64,000 bases of DNA from CAVAWX01 sp963642995 (GCA_963642995.1 CAVIIZ010000003.1:1-64000); one strand, 5' to 3'; shown: positions 37,518 to 47,065, counted from the stretch's first letter. The notes: generated from the sequence alone by a model not told the origin. Numbers and translations are program-made.

Positions 37518-40166
37518 TTGTCCGGCACACCCACCACTTCCGCCGAGATCCGCGAGGCGTACCTGAAATTCTTCGAGGAGAAGGGCTGCCAGCGCATGCC
37601 GTCTTCCTCGCTGGTCCCCGACGACCCCAGCCTGCTGCTCACCGTGGCGGGCATGGTCCAGTTCAAACCCTACTTCCTGCAGCAAAAGCATCTCGACTCC
37701 CGCTACATCGGCGCGACGACGGCGCAAAAGTGCGTGCGCACCAACGACATCGACCTGATCGGCACCGACGGACGGCACCTGAGCTTTTTCGAGATGCTCG
37801 GCAATTTCAGCTTCGGCGCCTATTTCAAGAAGGAGATGTGCGCCTGGGCCTGGGAGTTTTCCACAGAGGTGCTGGGGCTGGACCCGGAGCGCATCCACGT
37901 CACCGTGTTCACCGACGACGACGAGGCGCATCGGATCTGGCGTGCGGTCGGACTGCCGGAATCGCACATCACGCGCCTGGGCGAAGACGACAACTTCTGG
38001 GTGGCCGGCCCCACCGGGCCGTGCGGTCCGTGCTCCGAGATGTACTACGACCAAGGCCCGGACGTGGGCTGCGGCAGCCCCGATTGCAAGCCGGGCTGCG
38101 ATTGCGACCGCTTCCTCGAATACTGGAACCTCGTGTTCACCCAGTTCAACCGCCACGAAGACGGCACGATGGATGCGCTCGAGAAGAAAAACATCGACAC
38201 CGGCATGGGGCTCGAGCGCGTCGCCGCCATCATGCAGGGCGTGCAGTCCAACTTCGACACCGACATATTGCGCGGGCTGGTGGCCGTGGGCGAGCGCATA
38301 TCGGGCAAGGCCTACGGATCCGACCCGCGCGCGGATTTCTCCATGCGCGTGATCGCCGACCATGCCCGTTCCGTGGTCTTCATGACAGGCGACGGCGTCC
38401 TGCCCTCCAACGAGGGGCGCGGCTACGTCTTGCGCCGCCTGATCCGCCGCGCCGTGCGCGAGGGGCGCATGCTGGGCGTCGAGCGGGCGTTTCTGGGCGA
38501 GTACCTCGCGGCCATCGTCGAGGAGATGGGCGCCGTCTACCCCGAGATCGTGGAAAACCGCGCCCTGATCGAGCAGGTGCTCGCGTCCGAGGAGCGCCGT
38601 TTCCGCGCGACCATCGACAAGGGCGAGCGCTTCTTGGAAGAAGAGCTTCAGGCCCTGGGCGGCGCGCGCGAGCTGTCCGGCGCCGCGGCCTTCACCTTGC
38701 ACGACACCTACGGCTTTCCCTTCGAGCTGACGGCCGAGATATGCCGCGAGCGCGGGATCGAGGTCGACGAGGCCGGCTTCGAGCGCGAGATGCAAGCCCA
38801 ACGCGAGCGCGCCCGCAACGCCCGCGACGACGAGGCGTGGTCCGGCGTGGGCGGCGTCTACACGCAGGTGCTCGACTCGTGCGGGAAAACCGAGTTCTGC
38901 GGCTACCGCGACGACGAATGCGAGGCGCTCGTGCGCGCCATCGTCGTGGACGGGCAGCTGGTGGACAGTGCCGGCATGGGGCAGGCGTGCGGCGTCGTCT
39001 TGGACAAGACGGTGTTTTACGGCGAGATGGGCGGCCAGGTGGGCGACACGGGGCGCATCGAAGCCGACGGCCTCGTGCTGGAAGTGGAGGACACGAAAAA
39101 ACCCGAACCCGACCTGCCGGTGCACATGTGCACGGTGAAGGAGGGCACGCTCGAGGTCGGCCGGAGCGTGCATGCGGCCGTCGATGTGGACCGCCGCGCC
39201 CGTATCGCGCGCAATCACACGGCCACGCACCTGCTGCAACGCGCCCTCGTGCAGGTCTTGGGCGAGCACGTGAAGCAAGCGGGCTCGCTGGTGGCCCCCG
39301 ACAGGCTGCGTTTCGACTTCACCCATTTCGAGCAGATGCACCACGAGCAGATCCTCGAGGTGGAGCGCAGGGTCAACGAGGTCGTCATGTCGGATGCGCC
39401 GGTGCGCGCCTACGAGACCTCTCTGTCGGCGGCCCGCGAGGACGGCGTGCTCGCGCTGTTCGGCGAGAAATACGGCGAGTTCGTGCGCGTGGTCGAGGCC
39501 GGCTCGTTTTCCAAGGAGCTGTGCGGCGGCACGCATGTGGGCCGCACGTCCGAGATCGGCCTGTTCAAGATCGTGAACGAGGCTTCCGTGGGGGCGAACA
39601 CGCGGCGCGTCGAGGCCGTGACGAGTCTCGAGGCCTACCGCTACATGAGCCGCATGGAAGAGGAGCTGCGCGAGACGGCGCGTTTCCTGAACGTGCCCCC
39701 GCTGGACGTGTCCGAGCGCGTGGAGAAGATGGAAAAGCAGCTGGGCATGCTGGAGCGCCAGGCGAGAAACGCCAAGCGCATCGCGGCGGAAGGCGACGTG
39801 GCGAAGCTGGTGGACGCGGCGGTGGACACCGGCGCCTATCGCCTGCTCGTCGCAGACCTCGGCACGGTGCAGGCGGTATCTGCGATGCGCGGCGCGTGGG
39901 ACGTGGTGAAAAAACGCGCGGGCAGCGCCCCGTTTGCCATCGTGTGCCTGGCGGTGGTCGAGGAGAAGGGCACGCCCGTGGTGCTCGCGGCTGCAAACGA
40001 GCCGGCTGTGGCGGCGGGTTTCGACGCCAACGCGGTGGTGAAGGAGGTCGCGCCCGTCTTGGGAGGGCGCGGCGGCGGCAAGCCGGGCATGGCGCAGGCC
40101 GGCGGCAAGGACGCGTCTGCCGTGCCGCAGGCGCTCGCGGCGGCCAAGGCGATGTTCGGGCTGTAG
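37518..40166 (+). CDS. alaS: Alanyl-tRNA synthetase
   Basis: The 882-residue AlaRS has a class II aminoacylation domain at the N-terminus (AEIREAYLKFFEEKGCQRMPSS, KCVRTNDIDLIG, FFEMLGNFSFG), the editing domain with NHTATHLL and CGGTHV zinc ligands, and a C-terminal DHHA1-like glycine-rich end (GGRGGGKPGMAQAGG). The start is the TTG at 37518: GAAGGAG lies five bases upstream and homologues begin near this SAEIREA. Longer in-frame extensions lack support. I see no T-box specifier or antiterminator in the 148-base leader. It heads the alaS-ruvX-mltG-yqeG-aroE run. Confidence 0.95.
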   Translation: MSGTPTTSAEIREAYLKFFEEKGCQRMPSSSLVPDDPSLLLTVAGMVQFKPYFLQQKHLDSRYIGATTAQKCVRTNDIDLIGTDGRHLSFFEMLGNFSFGAYFKKEMCAWAWEFSTEVLGLDPERIHVTVFTDDDEAHRIWRAVGLPESHITRLGEDDNFWVAGPTGPCGPCSEMYYDQGPDVGCGSPDCKPGCDCDRFLEYWNLVFTQFNRHEDGTMDALEKKNIDTGMGLERVAAIMQGVQSNFDTDILRGLVAVGERISGKAYGSDPRADFSMRVIADHARSVVFMTGDGVLPSNEGRGYVLRRLIRRAVREGRMLGVERAFLGEYLAAIVEEMGAVYPEIVENRALIEQVLASEERRFRATIDKGERFLEEELQALGGARELSGAAAFTLHDTYGFPFELTAEICRERGIEVDEAGFEREMQAQRERARNARDDEAWSGVGGVYTQVLDSCGKTEFCGYRDDECEALVRAIVVDGQLVDSAGMGQACGVVLDKTVFYGEMGGQVGDTGRIEADGLVLEVEDTKKPEPDLPVHMCTVKEGTLEVGRSVHAAVDVDRRARIARNHTATHLLQRALVQVLGEHVKQAGSLVAPDRLRFDFTHFEQMHHEQILEVERRVNEVVMSDAPVRAYETSLSAAREDGVLALFGEKYGEFVRVVEAGSFSKELCGGTHVGRTSEIGLFKIVNEASVGANTRRVEAVTSLEAYRYMSRMEEELRETARFLNVPPLDVSERVEKMEKQLGMLERQARNAKRIAAEGDVAKLVDAAVDTGAYRLLVADLGTVQAVSAMRGAWDVVKKRAGSAPFAIVCLAVVEEKGTPVVLAAANEPAVAAGFDANAVVKEVAPVLGGRGGGKPGMAQAGGKDASAVPQALAAAKAMFGL

Positions 40167-40179
40167 GGGCTCTAGCCGC

Positions 40180-40590
40180 GTGCGGGTGCTGGGACTCGAC
40201 ATCGGGCAGGTGCGCGTGGGCGTGGCCGCGGGCGACACCGCCACGCGCATGGCGCTGCCCGTGAAGGTGCTTCCGGCCGCCGAGGTGCAAGGCGGCGCGC
40301 GCACCTGGAGGGCGCTGCTCGAAGACGAGGCGCCCGAGCTGATCGTGGCCGGTCTGCCCAAGACCATGGCAGGGCGCCTGGGGCCTCAAGCCCGGCGGGT
40401 GCGCGAGTTTGCCGAGAAAACGGCGGCCGCCGCGGGCCTTCCGCTGGAATTTTGCGACGAGAGGCTGTCGAGTGCCGAGGCTAGGCGGCGCCTGCGCGCG
40501 CAGGGCATGGACGAGCGGCGCATGCGCGGCAAGCTCGACGCGGTGGCGGCCTCGCTGTTCTTGCAGGCGTGGCTCGACGCGCGCGCATGA
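40180..40590 (+). CDS. ruvX: Holliday-junction resolvase-like RNase RuvX (YqgF)
   Basis: The 136-residue RNase H-fold protein has GLDIGQVRVGVA near the start, DERLSSAEA, and KLDAVAASLFLQ at the end, carrying the acidic residues expected of the family. The family acts in pre-16S rRNA 5' processing and was first named as a putative resolvase. The start is the GTG at 40180, 13 bases after the alaS stop, in the common alaS-ruvX-mltG order. Confidence 0.92.
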   Translation: MRVLGLDIGQVRVGVAAGDTATRMALPVKVLPAAEVQGGARTWRALLEDEAPELIVAGLPKTMAGRLGPQARRVREFAEKTAAAAGLPLEFCDERLSSAEARRRLRAQGMDERRMRGKLDAVAASLFLQAWLDARA

Positions 40591-40617
40591 CACGACCGCA
40601 CGAGAAGGGACGCATGG

Positions 40618-41730
40618 ATGGCAGGGTACAGGCACCGGCAACGCGGAGCGCACAGCGTGGCAGCATATAGCAGGGAGAACACCATCGAGCACGCGCGCAA
40701 GAGGCGTGGCGGCGGGCGCGGCAAGTTCGCCGTCTTGGCCGTCGTCGCCCTCCTCGTCGTCTTGGCCGCGGCCGCCGTCATCGTCTTCAAGCCCTTCGGC
40801 GGCGAGGTCTTGCAAGGGCAGCAGATCGAGGTCGCGGTGCCCGAGGGCGCCGGGGCCAGGCAGATAGGCCAGATCCTAGAAGACGCCAAGGTCATCTCCT
40901 CGGCGACGGCTTTCTCGTCTGCGGTGGCCGCTGCGGGCGCGGACGGCGACCTGCGCCCCGGCACCTACACTTTCACCGGCGGCGCCTCCGCCGAAGAGAT
41001 CATCGCGGCGCTGAAGACGGGCGGGAAGACCGGGGCCACCCTGTCCGTGCCCGAAGGCCTGACGGCCCGCCAGATCGCCGAACGCGTGGCCGGCGCGACC
41101 GAGGTGTCCGCCGACGACTTCTACGCGCAGACGAAAAAGGCGGGCGAGTACGCGGTCGACTACCCTTTCACGAGCGGAGCCTACGACAGCTCGCTGGAAG
41201 GCTACCTCTTTCCCAAGACCTACACCGTGCCGGATGGATCAGGCGCCGACGATATCGTGCGCATGATGCTCGAGCAGTACCGCAGCGAGTTTTCCTCTGT
41301 GGACATGAGCTACGCGAAGTCGAAGAACCTCGACGCGCACGACGTGCTCGTCTTGGCCTCCATCGTGGAGAAGGAGTCGCGCGCCCAAGGCGACATGGCC
41401 GACATCGCCGCCGTCTTCTACAACCGCCTGCATGCCGGCATGGCCCTCGGCAGCGACGTGACCACCTACTATGCCGTGGGCAAGGATCTGACCGAGGACC
41501 TGACCACCGAAGACCTCGCCTCGGAAAGTCCCTACAACACGCGCAACCCGAACAGCCGCGGCCTGCCGCCGGGTCCCATCTGCAACCCGAGCCTGGCGGC
41601 CCTTCAGGCGGCGGCAAATCCCAGCCAGGCGAGTTATCTCTACTTTTTCTACTCGACCAAAGACGACAAGGTGAAGTTCTTCGACGACGACGCCTCCTTC
41701 AACAGGGCGTGGGCTGCCGAGAACAGCTGA
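40618..41730 (+). CDS. mltG: Endolytic murein transglycosylase MltG (YceG-like)
   Basis: The 370-residue protein has a basic cytoplasmic start, one membrane helix (about 37-57), a LysM-like subdomain and the YceG catalytic domain with ASIVEKES. Glu251 is the predicted catalytic residue. LEGYLFPKTY and TRNPNSRGLPPGPICNP are also family features. MltG cuts nascent glycan strands and sets their length. AGAAGGGA precedes the ATG at 40618. It is 27 bases after ruvX and 44 before yqeG. Confidence 0.93.
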   Translation: MAGYRHRQRGAHSVAAYSRENTIEHARKRRGGGRGKFAVLAVVALLVVLAAAAVIVFKPFGGEVLQGQQIEVAVPEGAGARQIGQILEDAKVISSATAFSSAVAAAGADGDLRPGTYTFTGGASAEEIIAALKTGGKTGATLSVPEGLTARQIAERVAGATEVSADDFYAQTKKAGEYAVDYPFTSGAYDSSLEGYLFPKTYTVPDGSGADDIVRMMLEQYRSEFSSVDMSYAKSKNLDAHDVLVLASIVEKESRAQGDMADIAAVFYNRLHAGMALGSDVTTYYAVGKDLTEDLTTEDLASESPYNTRNPNSRGLPPGPICNPSLAALQAAANPSQASYLYFFYSTKDDKVKFFDDDASFNRAWAAENS

Positions 41731-41774
41731 GGCGCGGTGCGCCGCAGCGAGGATGCGAGGAGAGCCGGATCGCC

Positions 41775-42314
41775 GTGCATTTGTTCAGACCGGACGCCTA
41801 CTACGTCTCCGTGCTCGACATCGATTTGGACGCGCTGCGCGAGGAGGGGGTGCGCGGCATGGTCTTGGACGTGGACAACACGATATTGCCCAGGACCGAG
41901 CGCGAGGTGCCCGAGAACCTGCGCGCGTGGGTGAAGCGGGCGGTGGACGCGGGCTTTTCGATCTGCCTGCTCTCGAACAACTGGCACGAGCGCGTGGTGA
42001 ACGCCGCCGAGGAGCTGGGGCTGCCCTTCGTGGGCAGGGCGCTCAAACCGCTGCCGCACGGCTTCATCCGCGCGCGCAGGCGCACCTCCACGTGCCGCCG
42101 GGAATGCGTGGTGGTGGGAGATCAGAGCTTCACCGACGTGATCGGCGCGCACCTGGCGGGGATGCGCGCTTTGCTGGTCACGCCGCTGGTGGCGCAAGAC
42201 CTGCGGCACACGAAGATATTGCGCAAGCTCGACCGCTTCTTCTTGCGCGGGCTGGAACCTGCCGGAGGCCCGCCGGCGTTTCAGGCAGACGGGGACAAGC
42301 CCGCGCTGCTCTAG
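41775..42314 (+). CDS. YqeG-family HAD phosphatase
   Basis: This 179-residue HAD superfamily IIIA protein has the nucleophile motif LDVDNTI (Asp32, Asp34), LLSNN and GDQSFTDV. That is the arrangement of YqeG, a phosphatase commonly encoded beside aroE and yqeH in Gram-positive bacteria. The substrate is uncertain; phosphatidylglycerophosphate is proposed for relatives. The start is the GTG at 41775, which gives the usual LFRPDAYY start, with AGGAGAG about 12 bases upstream. It sits 15 bases before aroE. Confidence 0.85.
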   Translation: MHLFRPDAYYVSVLDIDLDALREEGVRGMVLDVDNTILPRTEREVPENLRAWVKRAVDAGFSICLLSNNWHERVVNAAEELGLPFVGRALKPLPHGFIRARRRTSTCRRECVVVGDQSFTDVIGAHLAGMRALLVTPLVAQDLRHTKILRKLDRFFLRGLEPAGGPPAFQADGDKPALL

Positions 42315-42329
42315 GGCGGGTGCGAGAGG

Positions 42330-43289
42330 ATGGACGAGAGCATGGAGGCTGAAAACGCACACGGGGCGGCGCTTGCGGGCGGGGATGCGCTTGCAGGCGA
42401 GACGGCGCCCCCGGACGGGACGGCGCGCGAGTTCGTCCTCATAGGCGACCCCGTGGCGCATTCCCTCTCGCCGCTCATGCACAACCATCTCTACCGCGCG
42501 CTTTCCGCGCGCGAGCCGCTGTTTCGCACGTGGAGCTACACGGCCGTGCGCTGCGCCGACGAGGACGCGGCGGCCCGCAGGATCGCCTTCGTGCGCACGG
42601 GGCGCTACCGGGGGATGAACGTGACCATGCCCTACAAGCGCCTCGCGGCCCGCTGCGCCGACAGGCTCGACACGTCGGCCGAGGTGGCCGGCGGCGCCAA
42701 CGTGCTCGTGCGCGAGGGCTTCGAGCTGGTGGGCTACAACACCGATGGCGCGGGCGCCGCAGGAGCGCTCGAGCGCGTGGGGCACATGGACCTGCGCGGG
42801 CGCGACGCGTGCGTGTGCGGCACAGGACCCACCTCGCTTGCCATAGCCTGCGCGCTGGCCGAGGCCAAGGCCGCCCGCGTCACCCTCTTCTCCCGCACGC
42901 CGGCAAAGGCCGTCTCGGCAGCCGAGCGCATACGGGCGCATCTGCCGCGTGAAAGCCGCTGCGTGCTGGCCGGCGCGGGCTATGCGGACGCGGAGCGCGT
43001 CGTGCCGGCGGCCGACGTCTTCGTGGACGCGACGCCGCGCGGGATGGAGGCGGGGGATGCGCCCGTGGTGGACACGGCGCTTTTCCACGAGGGCCAGCTC
43101 GTGCTCGACGTGGTCTACGCGCACGGCACGACGGCGCTTGTGGCGGGCGCGCGCGAAAGCGGCGCACGGGCCGTCGACGGCCTGGAGATGCTCGTCGAGC
43201 AGGCGGCGCTTTCCGTCGAGATCTGGGCGCGCGCGATGGGGGTCTGCGTGCAGGTGCCCCGCGAGGTCATGCACCGCGCCGTCGTTTGA
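42330..43289 (+). CDS. aroE: Shikimate dehydrogenase
   Basis: The 319-residue protein has GDPVAHSLSPLMHN (shikimate binding), NVTMPYK (catalytic lysine), YNTDGAGA, a Rossmann segment (CVCGTGPTSLAIA, with the final glycine of the usual GxGG turn changed to P-T) and a C-terminal GLEMLVEQAALS. AroE reduces 3-dehydroshikimate with NADPH in aromatic amino acid synthesis. The first 35 residues are an Ala/Gly-rich extension. GAGAGG touches the ATG at 42330 with no spacer, so the ATG at 42342 may be the true start. The gene ends the alaS-to-aroE run. Confidence 0.9.
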   Translation: MDESMEAENAHGAALAGGDALAGETAPPDGTAREFVLIGDPVAHSLSPLMHNHLYRALSAREPLFRTWSYTAVRCADEDAAARRIAFVRTGRYRGMNVTMPYKRLAARCADRLDTSAEVAGGANVLVREGFELVGYNTDGAGAAGALERVGHMDLRGRDACVCGTGPTSLAIACALAEAKAARVTLFSRTPAKAVSAAERIRAHLPRESRCVLAGAGYADAERVVPAADVFVDATPRGMEAGDAPVVDTALFHEGQLVLDVVYAHGTTALVAGARESGARAVDGLEMLVEQAALSVEIWARAMGVCVQVPREVMHRAVV

Positions 43290-43302
43290 GGTGCGGGTCT
43301 TC

Positions 43303-43347
43303 CCGATGGAGGCTGCCGTGTCCTCCCGTCGGTTCTCGCGGTTTTTT
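43303..43347 (+). terminator. Probable terminator after aroE
   Basis: An imperfect stem (CCGATGGAGG with CCTCCCGTCGG) is followed after ten bases by a run of six T. It is weaker than the others in the window because the T-run is not adjacent to the stem. Confidence 0.4.
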
Positions 43348-43482
43348 GGTGAGTTGTGCAAGCGCCGGCTGATACACAACGGGATATAGGGTTATGCTGT
43401 GCGTTTGTGTGGTGAAACCGAGCAGCGCACCCGATTTCCCGAAGACGTGCTGCGCTGCGTTTGCCGATGTGTAACCGAGAGG

Positions 43483-45633
43483 ATGCCCGAGGTGCCTGCA
43501 CCCGAGATACCCAACGACGTGAAAGAGCGCGCCGCCGAGCTGCGCGCGGCCATCGAGCGCGCCCGCGAGCAGTACTACCAAGACGACGCGCCCGAGCTTT
43601 CCGATGCGGCCTACGATTCGCTGGAGCGCGAACTGGAAGAGCTGGAGGCCGCCTGGCCTGCCCTCGTGGACGCGGACAGCCCGACGCAAAAGGTCGGCGG
43701 CGCCGTCTCGGCCAGCTTCGAGCCCGTCGAGCATGCGGCGGCGATGTACTCGCTCGAAGACGCGATGGGCCTCGAAGAGCTCGACGCCTGGCTGGCCCGC
43801 ACGCGCGAGGCCCTGGGCTTTTCCCCGCGCTATTGCTGCGAGTTGAAGATCGACGGCTCCTCGATCTCGCTGTCCTACGACTCGGGCCGTCTCGTGCGCG
43901 CCGCCACGCGCGGCGACGGGCGCGTGGGCGAGGACATCACGCAAAACATCCGCCGGGTAGACGACGTGCCCGCCCGGCTCTCCTCAAAAAGCGGCGCGCC
44001 CGACTTCGCCGAGCCCATAGAGCTGCGCGGCGAATGCTATATGCCGCGCACGTCCTTCGAGCGCCTGAACGCGCAGGTGGCAGCGGAAAACGACGAGATA
44101 CTCGACCACAACGCCCACGTCGAGGCGGGCGAGAGGCCGGGCAGGAAGCTGAGGCTGAAACGCCCCTTCGCAAACTGCCGCAACGCCGCCGCCGGCTCTC
44201 TGCGCCAAAAGGATCCGGGCGTGACGGCCGGGCGCGACCTGGCCACTTTCCTCTATGCTGCGGCCGACCCCGCGCAGCTGCCCGTGCAAAGCCAGCACGA
44301 GCTGCTCGACTGGCTGCGCGCGGCGGGTTTTTCCGTCAACCCCAACATCTCCCTCGTGGACGACGAGCAGGCCGTCCACGAATTTTGCGCCGAGGCCGCC
44401 GAAAAGCGCGAGGGCCTCGACTACGACATCGACGGCGTCGTGGTGAAGGTGGACGATTTCGCCTTGCAGGCCAAGCTCGGCTTCACCGCCAAGGCGCCGC
44501 GCTGGGCCATCGCGTTCAAGTTCCCCCCCGAGGAAAAGACCACCGTCTTGCGCGGCGTCGCGGTGCAGGTGGGGCGCACCGGCGCGCTCACCCCCGTGGC
44601 CGAGTTCGACCCCACGGGGGTGGACGGCTCCATCGTCTCTCGCGCGACCCTGCACAACTACGACGAGCTCGCGCGCAAGGACGTGCGCATCGGCGACACC
44701 ATCGTCATCCACAAGGCAGGCGACGTGATTCCCGAGGTGGTCGGCCCCATCCTCGACCTGCGCCCGGACGATGCCCGCCCCGTGCCCGTGCCCGAGGTCT
44801 GCCCGAGCTGCGGCGCGCCGGTCTACCGCGACGGGGCCATCTTGCGCTGCGACAGCGCGAAGTGCCCGGCCCAGCTCCTCACGCGCCTCTCGCATTGGGT
44901 CAGCCGCCAGGCGCTCGACATCGACGGGTTCGGGCAAAAGCTCATCGAGCGCCTGGTCGAGGCCGGCATGCTCTCCGACGTGGCCGACTACTACACGCTC
45001 GACGAAGGGCAGCTCGCGCGCCTCGTGGTGGGAGAGCCTTGCGCGGACGGCAGCCCGCGGGTGCTGGGCCGCCTCATGGCCGGCAAGGCGCTCGCGCAGG
45101 TCCGGGCCTCCAAGGGGCAGCCCTTTTCCCGCGTGCTCTGCGGGCTCGGGATACGCAACATCGGCGCGACGACGGCGCAGGCCGTCGCCTCCGTATTCAC
45201 CGACATCGACGCGCTCATGGCCGCAGACGCCGAGGCGCTGGTCGCGGTGGACGGCATCGGCGAGGTCGTGGCCCAATCGGTCGTGGACTTCTTCTCCATC
45301 GAGGCCAACCGCAGGCTCGTGGAGCGCCTGCGGGAGGCGGGGCTGCAGATGCGCTCCGCGCCCGTCGAAGAGGAAAAGCCGCAGAGCCTGGCCGGGCTCA
45401 CCTTCGTCTTGACCGGCTCGCTTTCCGCCTATGCCCGTGCAGACGCCGAGGATCTGCTGCGCGGCTGGGGCGCCAAGACGTCTGCCTCGGTGTCGAAGAA
45501 GACCTCGTACGTGGTGGCAGGGCCGGGCGCCGGCAGCAAGCTGGCACGGGCCGAGCAGCTGGGCGTGCCCGTGCTCGACGAGGCGGCGCTCGTGCGCATC
45601 ATCGAGACGGGTGAAGTGGAAGGGGGCGCCTAG
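43483..45633 (+). CDS. ligA: NAD+-dependent DNA ligase
   Basis: The 716-residue LigA has the NAD-binding Ia region, adenylated Lys122 in CELKIDGSS, the OB fold, a four-cysteine zinc finger (CPSCGAPVYRDG, then CDSAKCPAQ), helix-hairpin-helix repeats and a C-terminal BRCT domain (LAGLTFVLTGSL...). It seals nicks in replication and repair. The start is the ATG at 43483, next to GAGAGG; a GTG three codons later gives better spacing. The 5' spacer of 193 bases holds an AT-rich patch (GATATA, TTATGCT near 43377-43398) that probably contains its promoter. Confidence 0.95.
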   Translation: MPEVPAPEIPNDVKERAAELRAAIERAREQYYQDDAPELSDAAYDSLERELEELEAAWPALVDADSPTQKVGGAVSASFEPVEHAAAMYSLEDAMGLEELDAWLARTREALGFSPRYCCELKIDGSSISLSYDSGRLVRAATRGDGRVGEDITQNIRRVDDVPARLSSKSGAPDFAEPIELRGECYMPRTSFERLNAQVAAENDEILDHNAHVEAGERPGRKLRLKRPFANCRNAAAGSLRQKDPGVTAGRDLATFLYAAADPAQLPVQSQHELLDWLRAAGFSVNPNISLVDDEQAVHEFCAEAAEKREGLDYDIDGVVVKVDDFALQAKLGFTAKAPRWAIAFKFPPEEKTTVLRGVAVQVGRTGALTPVAEFDPTGVDGSIVSRATLHNYDELARKDVRIGDTIVIHKAGDVIPEVVGPILDLRPDDARPVPVPEVCPSCGAPVYRDGAILRCDSAKCPAQLLTRLSHWVSRQALDIDGFGQKLIERLVEAGMLSDVADYYTLDEGQLARLVVGEPCADGSPRVLGRLMAGKALAQVRASKGQPFSRVLCGLGIRNIGATTAQAVASVFTDIDALMAADAEALVAVDGIGEVVAQSVVDFFSIEANRRLVERLREAGLQMRSAPVEEEKPQSLAGLTFVLTGSLSAYARADAEDLLRGWGAKTSASVSKKTSYVVAGPGAGSKLARAEQLGVPVLDEAALVRIIETGEVEGGA

Positions 45634-45636
45634 CCG

Positions 45637-46794
45637 ATGCCCGCGCCTTTCGACAACCGACGCCTGCAGCTCGAGGCCTTGCGCCGGACTCTTGCGTCCG
45701 GGCAGGCGAGCGCGGCGGACGTTCCCGCCGTGGGCGAGGAGGAGCTGCGCGAGGCCGTGCGCCGGGCAGCGCTTTCCAGATTGAGGGAGCGTGAGGGCGA
45801 CATGCCGGACGCGGGCGCGCCGGCCCTTGGCGAAACAGGCGCTCGAGATGGTGAAGCGGGCGTTCACGGCGCGTACGGCGCCATGTCCGTCCCCGGGGCG
45901 CGTTCCGTTCCCGCGGCCGATGCCGCTGCCATGCCGGCCGCATCCGCACCCGCACCCGCATTTCCCGCATCTGCGGCGATTGCAGGCTCCGCCTCGCCTG
46001 CGGTGCCCGCTGCGGCCTCGTCGGCGTCTTCTGCGGCGCCCGCTGCGGCCTCACCCGCTGCGCCCGCCGCCTCCCTTCCCGCTCGCGTCCCGCCCTTTCC
46101 CGCGCCCGACCCGCCGGCAGACCGCACCATGCGCGAGTACGTTTCCGAGTTGCTGAACCCCACGAAAGACCGCGGGGCCAACGTCTTGGTCGAGCCCGAC
46201 CACGAGGCCATCGCGCAGGGCAAGGGGCGCCACTACGCGAAGACCGGCGGCCATGCCCGCTCGTTGCTCGCCTTCTTCCTGGAGTTCCTCCTCATCTTCA
46301 TCCTCGCGCTCGCCTTGATATTTCCCGTGCGCGCCTTCGTCGCCGAGTACTACTACATCCCTTCCGGCTCCATGCAAGACACCTTGCAGATAGACGACCG
46401 CATACTCTCCGAAAAGCTCAGCTACTACTTCGACACGCCCAAACAAGGCCAGATCGTCACATTCGAGGGCACGAAGGAAGAGGCGGGCCAGACCCTCATC
46501 AAGCGCGTCATCGCCGTGGGAGGCCAGACGGTGAACCTGCGCGACGGGGCGGTCTACGTGGACGGCGAGAAACTCGACGAGCCCTACACGGAGGGCAAGG
46601 AGAGCCTGCCGCTGTCCAACTCCAATGGCGTCACCTATCCCTACAAGGTGCCGGAAGGCGAGATCTGGGTGATGGGCGACAACCGCACGAACTCGCTCGA
46701 CAGCCGGGTGTTCGGCTCGGTGCCGGTGAAAAACGTGACGGGCCACGCTTTCTGGCGCTATTGGCCGCTGTCCGGCTTCGGCGCGCTGGAGTAG
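45637..46794 (+). CDS. lepB: Signal peptidase I with long Ala/Pro-rich N-terminal extension
   Basis: The catalytic part (about 205-385) is a standard type I signal peptidase: one membrane helix (209-231), Ser245 in IPSGSMQDT, Lys289 in LIKRVIAVGG, and MGDNRTNSLDSR. It removes signal peptides outside the membrane. The first 200 residues are predicted cytoplasmic, with an Ala/Pro/Ser-only stretch at about 100-160, and are far longer than in most homologues. The ATG follows the ligA stop by three bases with a GGGGG ribosome site inside ligA, so the two are coupled. Confidence 0.92.
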   Translation: MPAPFDNRRLQLEALRRTLASGQASAADVPAVGEEELREAVRRAALSRLREREGDMPDAGAPALGETGARDGEAGVHGAYGAMSVPGARSVPAADAAAMPAASAPAPAFPASAAIAGSASPAVPAAASSASSAAPAAASPAAPAASLPARVPPFPAPDPPADRTMREYVSELLNPTKDRGANVLVEPDHEAIAQGKGRHYAKTGGHARSLLAFFLEFLLIFILALALIFPVRAFVAEYYYIPSGSMQDTLQIDDRILSEKLSYYFDTPKQGQIVTFEGTKEEAGQTLIKRVIAVGGQTVNLRDGAVYVDGEKLDEPYTEGKESLPLSNSNGVTYPYKVPEGEIWVMGDNRTNSLDSRVFGSVPVKNVTGHAFWRYWPLSGFGALE

Positions 46795-46800
46795 GCGCGG

Positions 46801-46884
46801 CGAAGCGGGCTTTCCGAAGCGGGCGCGCTGCAGCGGGAGCGCTGCGGCGGGTGCCCCGAGGCGGGCATGTCGGAGCGGGCGCGC
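46801..46884. repeat. Degenerate GCGGGC tandem repeats after lepB
   Basis: About six imperfect units of 12-16 bases, each containing a GCGGG core (cgaagcgggc, cgaagcgggc, cagcgggagc, cggcgggtgc, gaggcgggca, cggagcgggc). Nothing in this spacer looks coding. It resembles the array at 3440-3514. Confidence 0.4.
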
Positions 46885-46971
46885 ACGTGGGGGGGCGCGG
46901 GCATCGCCTGGAGCCTTTGCCGCATGGCCCCTGTTTCGCCGTGCGCAAAAAAGCGCCGCCGCGTCTTGCGC

Positions 46972-46977
46972 TACAAT
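46972..46977 (+). promoter_or_regulatory. -10 element for tRNA-Arg
   Basis: TACAAT lies 11 bases before the mature 5' end of tRNA-Arg; no good -35 is seen. Confidence 0.4.
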
Positions 46978-46988
46978 CTCCGTTCGAT

Positions 46989-47065
46989 GCGTCCGTAGCT
47001 CAGCTGGATAGAGCAGTGGACTTCTAATCCAAAGGTCGCGGGTTCGAATCCCGCCGGGCGCACCA
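46989..47065 (+). tRNA. tRNA-Arg (anticodon TCT)
   Basis: The 77-base cloverleaf has acceptor GCGTCCG pairing with CGGGCGC, a D-arm with AGCTCAGCTGGATAGAGC, anticodon loop CTTCTAA (TCT), a T-arm GCGGGTTCGAATCCCGC and an encoded CCA. It decodes AGA, a rare codon in this GC-rich DNA. Confidence 0.96.
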
